NCBI RefSeq assembly: GCF_000949425.1
Contig: NZ_CP010977.1
Location: 1 to 17,061, forward strand
Length of the DNA stretch: 17,061 nt
Source: Paenibacillus sp. IHBB 10380
Lineage (GTDB): Bacteria > Bacillota > Bacilli > Paenibacillales > Paenibacillaceae
Direction of reading: 5' to 3'
Shown one piece after another: positions 1 to 6,875 of the stretch. Every line of letters starts with the position of its first letter. Position 1 is the stretch's first letter. The translations under genes and the position numbers were made by a program. A model generated the notes under the pieces. It was not told where the DNA came from, ran no database searches, and worked only from the letters and a program-made list of their open reading frames with translations.

Positions 1-2052
1 CAGATCAGGACTGGATGGATAAAACAGACAGTGTGGGCGTGTTCTCCGATGAGATAAGAAATGAATTAAAATCCGGATTTGGTAATGAAGGAGAGCCGAG
101 ATTTATTACGGGTGGCGCGCCGCGACATCAACGTGATCCTCAATAATATCAAAGCGCAGCCAAGCAATACGGCTGATGATGACCCGGGTGACATGGTCCA
201 GTATATCGAAGCCCATGACAACCTGCCGTTATATGATATTATTGCTCAGTCGATTAAGAAAGATCCTTCCATAGCAGCAAATGATCTGGAGATCCATAAG
301 CGGATACGACTTGGAAATCTGTTAATGCTGACTTCCCAAGGGACCGCCTTTCTCCATGCAGGACAGGAATATGGCCGAACCAAGCAGTGGAAAGCAGCAG
401 GAAAGCCGGAACAGAAATATCATGAATCAGCAGATGAGACAGGTGATGTGTTTGGATATTTCGTACATGACTCCTATGACTCTTCCGATGCAATTAACAA
501 GTTTGATTGGGAGAAAGCAACGAACGAAATGCAATATCCTGTAAACAATACAACCAGAGAATATACAGCAGGGTTGATAGCATTAAGAAAATCGACGGAT
601 GCGTTTAGACTAGGTGATAAGTCGCTAGTAGACTCTAATATCACTTTGATCTCAGCGCCAGAGGTTCAATCGAGCGATCTCATTATCGGTTACAAGAACA
701 AAGCAACAGATGGAACCGGTCATTATTATGTATTTGTGAATGCTGACAGCACGGAGAGAACCATGACGTTTGATGAAGATTTAACAACAGGTAAGGTTCT
801 AGTAGATAACGATGAAGCAGGGCTCAATGAGGTTTCTGCGAAATCTGGATTTGTACTTACGGCGGATTCTATTATTCTTGACCCTTTAACTGCAGTTATT
901 ATTAAACAAAATACTGCAGCAGCAATTGTTAGATCGTTAGAACCCGACAAAACCAACTACGCTCTAGAAGTAGGTAAAAGTCATCAAACAGCCTTAAATG
1001 CGAAATACGATGATGGCAGCCAGAGAACGGTAACGAATCAAGCTACGTACGTTTCAAGTGACATGCAAGTGGCTACCGTGACGGCAAAAGGCTTAGTAAA
1101 GGCAGTCGCTAAAGGTACTGCAACGATTAAAGTCACTTATGGCGGCAAGACAACAAATATAACGGTTACCGTTACGACGGAACCAGTTAACGACAAGCGT
1201 TACGTCCAATTCAATTACATCCGCCCAGATAAGGATTACAAAGATTGGAATCTTTGGGTATGGAACACGGGTGTGAAGAATGACCAGATTGATTTTGAAA
1301 AGGTAGAGAACGGTGTGGCGTCTGTGATGATGATTGAAATTGGACCTCAAGCGACGGGCGTCGGATTTGTTCTTCGTAAAGGTACAGATTGGAACACTGC
1401 TAAACAGGATTTTCCGGATGATCGCCTCATTTCGGTGACACCTGGAGATACGTTTACCAAAGTTAAAGTGACGAGTATGGTTAAAGAACTTGATATTTTA
1501 CCAAGCATTAGGGGACCTGTTCTGAAGGATGGTAACATGACGTTTATGTACAGAGACGATGTTCTTTTCCAAAGCGGTCAAATGCCTACAATCACAGGTG
1601 TGAAAGTTAAAGTCAACGGGATGGAACAACTGATGATTTACGATCCAGCTAAGGAATGGTTCAGTTATACGTTGACTAACGTGAAGAGTGGAACTTATGA
1701 GTACACTTTCTTGGTGACGAAGGATGGAAACACGACCGAAGTGACGGATCCACACAATACAATCAACGGAAAATCGGTTGTCGAATACTTCATACCTGTG
1801 GTGACGATCAAATCGAACGTTAATCCCTCGTCGATCACATCTAACGAAAATGCGGTACTGACACTGAATGTTTCATCAGATCAATCGACGACTTACAAGG
1901 AAGCTTATATGAATCTTACGGCATTGGGCGGACCTTCGAAAGTGAAGATCGACACGGATCTTATGGAACAGACTCTTGCAGTGAAGGATTCGATTGCTAC
2001 TGGATTGAAGAACATTCCAGTGGTGATTTCAGAGGTCTTATCGACAAGTTAG
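1..2052 (+). pseudogene. Amylopullulanase, pullulanase half (5' part outside window, frameshifted)
   Basis: This is the central part of a secreted amylopullulanase, which hydrolyses alpha-1,6 and alpha-1,4 links in pullulan and starch outside the cell. Bases 3 to about 119 read in frame 3 as a typical type I pullulanase segment (VGVFSDEIRNELKSGFG then RFITGGA). The reading then moves to frame 1 (RDINVILNNIKAQ), which needs removal of one C at 120/121. The later frame, from the nominal TTG at 79, shows the pullulanase region IV motif QYIEAHDNLPLYD (residues 41-53 of that frame). It continues with a Big_2-like immunoglobulin fold (about 283-368), a CBM41-like starch-binding module starting near 374 (RYVQFNYIRPDKDYKDWNLW), and further beta-sandwich segments. 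The TTG at 79 is not a real start because homologous sequence continues upstream. The frame ends at 2052 in a short non-homologous tail after IPV, where the gene is joined out of frame to the amylase half. Confidence 0.85.
2010..2030 (+). other. Junction of internal deletion in amylopullulanase
   Basis: The upstream frame reads GLKNIPV up to here. The downstream frame reads GDFRGLIDKL, which in GH13 enzymes normally follows a segment containing the first barrel strand and a YH/GGDF motif. That segment is absent and the two sides are in different frames. The fused bases GTGGTGAT could code both for the end of a beta-sandwich (Pro-Val-Val) and for Gly-Gly-Asp, so a deletion between short identical stretches is plausible. 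The size of the loss cannot be measured here. Confidence 0.6.
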
Positions 2053-2057
2053 ATTAC

Positions 2058-4541
2058 ATGCAGCAGTTGGGCATAAATACATTGTGGATTACACCGATTG
2101 TTGACAACATCGATTTCAACAAAGGTCTTGATTTCAACAGTAAACAGTATGGTTATCATGGTTATTGGGCCAAGGATTTCACGAAGATCGATGAGCATCT
2201 TGGCGATCTAGAAACGTTCAAAGAGTTAATCGATAAGGCCCATGATAAAGGCATTAAAATTATGGTAGACGTTGTTTTAAATCACACGGGATATGGTCTT
2301 AAACCAGGGGACACTAGCCCTGACATCACGCAGGAAGACAAGGACCGTTTCGCCAATATGCTGAGAACAGACGGGATCTCCGCAGATGAAGATCCGATAA
2401 AGGGGGAATTAGCCCAACTTCCTGATTTCATCACAGAGGATGTTGACGTTCGAGAACAACTGATGGATTGGCAGGCGGGTTGGCTGGAACGTGCTACAAC
2501 AAATCGCGGGGATACGATTGATTATTTCCGTGTAGACACCGTAAAACATGTTGAAGACACGACATGGAAAGCATTCAAGAATAGATTGACTGCCATTGAC
2601 CCGGATTTCAAAATGATCGGCGAATACTATGGTGCAACTGTAGATAGTGAAGGAGGTATGCTCCAAAGCGGTCAAATGGATAGTCTTCTTGACTTCAGTT
2701 TCAATGAGAATGCAAGAGATTTCGTGAATGGAAATATTGCATCAGTTGAAGCTTATCTGGCTGACCGTGAAGCGAAGATGGATAACACAAGAACGATGGG
2801 ACAGTTCCTGAGCAGCCATGATGAGAATGGGTTCCTGTCCGATTACGTAGCAGGAGATAAAGGGAAACTAAAAATCGCAGCAGCGCTACAAATAACTTCC
2901 AAAGGACAGCCAGTCATTTACTACGGAGAAGAATTAGGGCGTTCTGGAAAAAATGCAGGCGACATGAGTAAGGGAGAATTCAGCGAAAACCGTGCGGATA
3001 TGCCGTGGGATCAGTTAGAAACGGAAAAGCCACTGCATGATCATTATCAGAAGTTGCTGAATATCCGAGCTAAGTATTCCAAAGTGTTCTCTAAAGGAAT
3101 ACGGACATCACTTGCTGCATCGAATGAAGAAGGATATCTGGCATTCAACAAAAATTATGAAAATAAGGATATCGTCACAGTCATTAATACGACAATAGCG
3201 GCTAAAAACATTACGATGAGTGTACCTTTTGTGGCGGGAAGCCAATTGAAGGATGAGTATAGTGGAGCAGTCTACAACGTAACGAACAATCAAAAAGTAA
3301 GCTTTAGTCTTCCAGGTATGAATGAAGGTGGAACCGTCATTCTTGCAGTTACTCCACCCGTTGATGAGGGGAATGGTAACGGAAATGGAACGGGTGGCAG
3401 TAGTGTCACTGACAGCGGTAACAGCAATCATGCTATCCAAAAGATCGTTAATGAAGAATCTCTGAAAAGTGGTAGGGAGATCATATCCATTAACCTCGGA
3501 GAAAAGGAGAATGGTGTTCTGCTTCCGTTGAGAACAGCGGAGCTTGTGGGATCGAAGTCGATTGAAATCAATAAAGGCGATTTCACGATTGTGTTTCCTT
3601 CTTCGTTACTGAAAGCTATTCAGCAATCGATTCCGGCTGGGCAGACTGAAGGCGCGCTCATCTCCTTTAAGATGGATGAAGTGCAACAATCTATAGCAGA
3701 ATCTCTTCTTGGGAAATCAGATAGCTCGACAACGAAGTTGAAGTTGGCGAGTAAGATGTTCAATTTCAGTCTGTCAGTACAAACGAAGGATGGAAAAGAA
3801 GTGAAGATAGACCGTTTCCTAACACCTATTACTTTAGTCTTCAACGTTGACCCTGCGGCGGATAAAATGCTTCTTGGTGTGTATTTTGTTGGGGACGATG
3901 GGAAATTGGAATACGTTGATGGTTACTGGGACAACGGCAAGCTTAAAGCGGACGTTTATCGTTTCAGCAAGTATGCAGTATTAGAATACAACAAATCATT
4001 TACTGATTTGGAAGGTCACTGGGCGCAAGCTGCTGTGAAGGAGCTCGCGGCCAAACATGTGGTAGAAGGCACGACCGATAGTACATTTAGTCCCGAGCAA
4101 CGGTTGACCCGTGCTCAGTTCGCAACGATGCTCGTTCGCGCTTTGAACCTAAAGGATGCAAGTACTGGTACTGTATCCTTTAAAGACGTCGATCGTAGCG
4201 CTTGGTATGCTTCCGCAGTTTCCGCTGCCCACCATAACGGCTTGGTGAATGGCAAGAATAAGTTCACATTTGCACCTCAAGAAACCATCACACGCGAAGA
4301 AATGGCTGCGATGATCGTACGTGCCTATAAGTTAAGAAACGCAGCATCAGCGGTACCGATGGGTTCGAGACCTGTGTTCATCGACGAACAGCAGATTAGC
4401 TCATGGGCTGTTGAAGAAATTCAAGCAGTCAGATCACTTGGATTGATGAATGGACAAAGCAAGAATAGATTCGTTCCTAAAGCGGACGCGAACCGTGCGG
4501 AAAGTGCGCAAGCCATAGTGAACTTATGCAACAAAATGTAG
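2058..4541 (+). CDS. Amylopullulanase, alpha-amylase half with three SLH modules (fragment of the same gene)
   Basis: This is the C-terminal part of the same amylopullulanase. In-frame homology begins upstream of the nominal ATG at about 2022 (GDFRGLIDKLDYMQQLG), so 2058 is not a natural start, and no ribosome site precedes it. The GH13 alpha-amylase motifs are visible, numbered from 2058: DVVLNH (71-76), YFRVDTVKHV with nucleophile D160, IGEYYG with acid/base E189, and LSSHDENGF with H254-D255. The beginning of the GH13 barrel is missing. A Gly/Asn-rich linker follows (near 440-450), then a beta-rich region, then three SLH modules (about 648-702, 711-766, 772-827) starting at FTDLEGHWAQ, FKDVDRSAWY and FIDEQQISSW. 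The SLH modules would tether the enzyme to secondary cell-wall polymer. A stem-loop follows the stop. The catalytic residues are present, but as an isolated frame it would make an incomplete domain without a signal peptide. Confidence 0.88.
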   Translation: MQQLGINTLWITPIVDNIDFNKGLDFNSKQYGYHGYWAKDFTKIDEHLGDLETFKELIDKAHDKGIKIMVDVVLNHTGYGLKPGDTSPDITQEDKDRFANMLRTDGISADEDPIKGELAQLPDFITEDVDVREQLMDWQAGWLERATTNRGDTIDYFRVDTVKHVEDTTWKAFKNRLTAIDPDFKMIGEYYGATVDSEGGMLQSGQMDSLLDFSFNENARDFVNGNIASVEAYLADREAKMDNTRTMGQFLSSHDENGFLSDYVAGDKGKLKIAAALQITSKGQPVIYYGEELGRSGKNAGDMSKGEFSENRADMPWDQLETEKPLHDHYQKLLNIRAKYSKVFSKGIRTSLAASNEEGYLAFNKNYENKDIVTVINTTIAAKNITMSVPFVAGSQLKDEYSGAVYNVTNNQKVSFSLPGMNEGGTVILAVTPPVDEGNGNGNGTGGSSVTDSGNSNHAIQKIVNEESLKSGREIISINLGEKENGVLLPLRTAELVGSKSIEINKGDFTIVFPSSLLKAIQQSIPAGQTEGALISFKMDEVQQSIAESLLGKSDSSTTKLKLASKMFNFSLSVQTKDGKEVKIDRFLTPITLVFNVDPAADKMLLGVYFVGDDGKLEYVDGYWDNGKLKADVYRFSKYAVLEYNKSFTDLEGHWAQAAVKELAAKHVVEGTTDSTFSPEQRLTRAQFATMLVRALNLKDASTGTVSFKDVDRSAWYASAVSAAHHNGLVNGKNKFTFAPQETITREEMAAMIVRAYKLRNAASAVPMGSRPVFIDEQQISSWAVEEIQAVRSLGLMNGQSKNRFVPKADANRAESAQAIVNLCNKM

Positions 4542-4554
4542 TAAAACAAGGCCA

Positions 4555-4591
4555 AGAACCTCCCATGTTTCATTCAAGTGGGGGAGGTTCT
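4555..4591 (+). terminator. Stem-loop after amylopullulanase
   Basis: A perfect 10-bp stem (AGAACCTCCC pairing with GGGAGGTTCT) lies 14 bases after the stop codon. There is no run of T after it, so it may be a weak terminator or a 3'-end stabilising hairpin. Confidence 0.55.
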
Positions 4592-4663
4592 AATGGCTGA
4601 ATTTCAGAGTATTTAGTAAGCTTGGCCTCAACATGTTACAATAGCATATAAAGGAGTGATCAC

Positions 4664-4933
4664 ATGGCAATAGAAATTCATGTTCAGGAAACACCGAATC
4701 CGAATTCAATCAAGATCAATACAAATCAGACCATATTTGAAGGTACTGGGAGTACATCATTGAAAAGTGGCGATTCAACAGATCATCCCTTGGCGAGTGC
4801 TCTACTCAGTATAGAAGGTATTGACAATATATTTGGGATTAGAGATTTCGTAACGGTGAGCAAGGATCCGGATGCACAGTGGGACGATATTCTACCCAAA
4901 GTAGAAGAGGCTTTTAAAGTAGTGTATGGCTGA
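4664..4933 (+). CDS. Stand-alone Nfu/NifU N-terminal domain protein
   Basis: This 89-residue protein matches the Nfu N-terminal fold, with the hallmark ETPNPNSIKI near the start (residues 9-18) and a conserved core ending in a WDDILPKVEEAF helix. In full-length Nfu proteins this domain precedes the CxxC iron-sulphur scaffold domain. Here that domain is absent and the protein contains no cysteine, so it cannot hold a cluster by itself and its exact role is unknown. It starts at ATG 4664 behind a good ribosome site (AAAGGAG). It is monocistronic, with a terminator about 70 bases after the stop. The length is typical of the single-domain forms found in Bacilli. Confidence 0.8.
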   Translation: MAIEIHVQETPNPNSIKINTNQTIFEGTGSTSLKSGDSTDHPLASALLSIEGIDNIFGIRDFVTVSKDPDAQWDDILPKVEEAFKVVYG

Positions 4934-5002
4934 TTGATGCACAGATGAGTCAAACTGAAAAGTTTTAGAAGTAGATAGAAAAAAGTTCATTAGAACAATG
5001 GT

Positions 5003-5044
5003 GACCCGTTAGATCTACGTAAACGTGTAGAAGACGGGTCTTTT
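5003..5044 (+). terminator. Rho-independent terminator of the Nfu-N gene
   Basis: GACCCGT (5003-5009) pairs with ACGGGTC (5034-5040), with a further inner pairing CTAC/GTAG, followed directly by TTTT. Confidence 0.75.
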
Positions 5045-5531
5045 CCAATGCTTATTTAGATATAAATTCAGACTAACCAGATTACAGGGGCTTATCTGTT
5101 GTAGCATAGGAAATTTGATGTTGGATGACGAACAAATGTACTAGAGATTTGGATGATTTGAAGCTCGCATGAGAGAGGCAGGTTAATCTATTGGATAGAC
5201 CTTTAGAAATACGGAATAGCAATCAATGAGTTTTCAGCGCAGGAAGTGAAGTTTGCCTTCACACATGTAATGCTCCAAATGCATTCGAGTGAGAACAATC
5301 GACTCCGTCATCTTTTCTACAACGGAGAATTGGAAATCAAAGGAGTACCCCGGGCGATGAGGTATTATAGCGTAAGGCGCAAATGAGTAGGGGAGAAGAC
5401 ATCGAATTCAGCAGGTGTATGCTAATTTACATAAACTCTCAATCAGAATATATTGATGTAACCGCAACTGACATTGCTTATTATCAGCGGTAGAGCCGTA
5501 TGTGATAGCAACGAAGAAGAAATAGGATAAA
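5045..5531. other. Gene-poor interval with one relic reading frame
   Basis: No intact gene is visible. The only stretch that reads like protein is a + strand frame open from 5207 to the TGA at 5384-5386 (59 codons). It includes INEFSAQEVKFAFTHVMLQM and, near its end, GVPRAMRYYSVRRK. It has no good start codon or ribosome site and begins right after an in-frame TAG, so it looks like the tail of a decayed gene. I do not recognise the family. The rest of the interval shows no feature I can support. Confidence 0.35.
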
Positions 5532-5576
5532 AGACATAACCTGACAGTTGAGCTGTAAAGTTTATCTGTCTTTTTT
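5532..5576 (+). terminator. Rho-independent terminator upstream of the inversion block
   Basis: AGACA at 5532-5536 pairs with TGTCT at 5567-5571, with an inner GACAG/CTGT stem, followed by six T (5571-5576). It would insulate the downstream block from readthrough out of the Nfu-N region. Confidence 0.65.
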
Positions 5577-5761
5577 GTCTATATCTGCTCTATTTTGTTG
5601 AATATGATTGAATATTAGGAGGATATTGGAATTGGAAGGCGAATATATAACTTTGAAAATAAGAAAAGATGTGCTGAGAATATAATTTGGTCTAATGAGT
5701 GTCTCCTATAATGGTGAATTTCTAGATCAAAATAACTTCCTTCAAATCAATTCTCTTATGA
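5577..5761 (+). other. Left flank of the inversion block with a possible leader ORF
   Basis: An AGGAGG box (5617-5622) precedes a possible TTG start at 5632 with 9-base spacing. It would encode the 17-residue peptide MEGEYITLKIRKDVLRI, ending at TAA 5683-5685. The same frame then stays open from 5686 and ends at TAA 5764-5766, inside the left inverted repeat. TATAAT boxes occur at 5681-5686 and 5707-5712, but neither has a convincing -35. Whether this flank drives transcription into the invertible segment cannot be decided from sequence. Confidence 0.3.
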
Positions 5762-5791
5762 CCTAATAACTATGAATTATTTGGAGGTGTT
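5762..5791 (+). repeat. Left 30-bp inverted repeat, putative recombinase crossover site
   Basis: These 30 bases are identical, in inverted orientation, to 9328-9357. The site contains an imperfect dyad: CCTAATAA, a 7-base asymmetric spacer CTATGAA (5770-5776), then TTATTTGG, with one mismatch between the 8-bp arms. This is the normal form of a tyrosine-recombinase core site. The inner arm runs into GGAGGTGTT, which is the ribosome site for the ATP-grasp gene starting at 5796. The outer arm carries TAATAA stops. Confidence 0.85.
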
Positions 5792-5795
5792 ATTT

Positions 5796-6875
5796 ATGGA
5801 TGATATCAGAATTCTTGTTGAACAATTAAAGCTGCAAGTTCCCGAAATACAAAATAAATATCAAATTGCTCTGTTAACCAATTCTCGCTCACAAACGAGA
5901 ATGATCAATGGTCAAAAAATGGAATTCTCCGATTATAACGAATTTTTCTCGGATCAGGAATACTCGGAGATATATAATGGTATCCAGGCAGCAGGTTTCT
6001 ATGTCAATTCCTTTTTTAATGAAATTAATTTCATAGCAAAAATACTTGAAGAATCTTACTATAAAAACAACAAATTGGTCTATAATCTATCACGAAATGG
6101 AAAGCATGTAGGAAAAAAGTCTTTGATTCCATCCTTTTGTGATTTGATGGCGATTCCCTATACAGGATCTAATGCTTTAATCACCTCTTTCTGTCGGGCC
6201 AAATACATGTATACAAAATATCTGGAAGCACATAAGATCAACACACCAAAAACTTGGGTATTTTCGGGAAATAATAGATGGATTAATCAAGAAAAACCAA
6301 CTTTTGGGACAAAAGTAGTCATTAAACCCATGCATGAATCAGCGAGTATTGGTCTTGATATGAATTCAATTTTTATTTTTGATGAGAACACGCTATTAAT
6401 ACTTGAGGGTCTTTATTCACCAACAAATAGACCTATTCTATTACAACAATTTATTGAGGGTTACGAATGTGAGGTTCCCTTGTTTGTATCTGATGATGAT
6501 ATCCATGCCATGGAACCGGTAGGCATCTCAATAGATGGAAACAACAAATTAAAATCCGATATCCTGACATACGAACATTCTTTCCATGACCAATACGAGT
6601 TTTATTCATTATCTGATGAGCTACGGGTCAGTACAACTAAGCATGTTAAAAATATTGCAATTCAAGTGGCCCAATTGACCAATCTGACTAACTACGGCAG
6701 AATAGATTTCAGAATTGACTATAATGGGATTCCCTATTTAATAGACATCGCAACCTCACCATATACGACAAGCCATAGTTCATTTGCATATTCATTCAGC
6801 AGACTTCAACTCGCCTATGAAGACATATATTCCACAATTATTAGTCTAGTATATAAACATTCCGAGTTTAAATAG
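5796..6875 (+). CDS. D-Ala-D-Ala ligase-like ATP-grasp protein
   Basis: The 359-residue product resembles D-alanine-D-alanine ligases and other ATP-grasp carboxylate-amine ligases, which activate a carboxylate with ATP and join it to an amine. Visible matches are YNLSRNGKHVGKKSLIP then IPYTGSNA (96-126, the ligase substrate-loop/PYTG region), VVIKPMHESASIG (174-186, the ATP-binding strand with lysine and glycine-rich loop), LLQQFIEGYECEV (215-227), and GRIDFRIDYNGIPYLIDIAT (301-320). In Ddl enzymes the last part reads with E-x-N as metal ligands; here the equivalents are D317 and A319, so one Mg ligand is lost or moved. An in-frame ATG at 5772 exists, but the ribosome site GGAGGTG (5782-5788) fits ATG 5796. 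The gene is convergent with, and overlaps by 8 bases, the NTPase gene. It could make a peptide or modify cell-wall precursors; the substrate is unknown. Confidence 0.8.
   Translation: MDDIRILVEQLKLQVPEIQNKYQIALLTNSRSQTRMINGQKMEFSDYNEFFSDQEYSEIYNGIQAAGFYVNSFFNEINFIAKILEESYYKNNKLVYNLSRNGKHVGKKSLIPSFCDLMAIPYTGSNALITSFCRAKYMYTKYLEAHKINTPKTWVFSGNNRWINQEKPTFGTKVVIKPMHESASIGLDMNSIFIFDENTLLILEGLYSPTNRPILLQQFIEGYECEVPLFVSDDDIHAMEPVGISIDGNNKLKSDILTYEHSFHDQYEFYSLSDELRVSTTKHVKNIAIQVAQLTNLTNYGRIDFRIDYNGIPYLIDIATSPYTTSHSSFAYSFSRLQLAYEDIYSTIISLVYKHSEFK

Noticed and set aside
3108..3440. 110-codon minus-strand frame inside the amylase half
   Set aside because: It is a shadow of the SLH amylopullulanase coding strand, with no ribosome site and low-complexity content.
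5772..5795. ATG 5772 as the start of the ATP-grasp gene
   Set aside because: It lies within the inverted repeat upstream of the GGAGGTG box, which is placed for ATG 5796.
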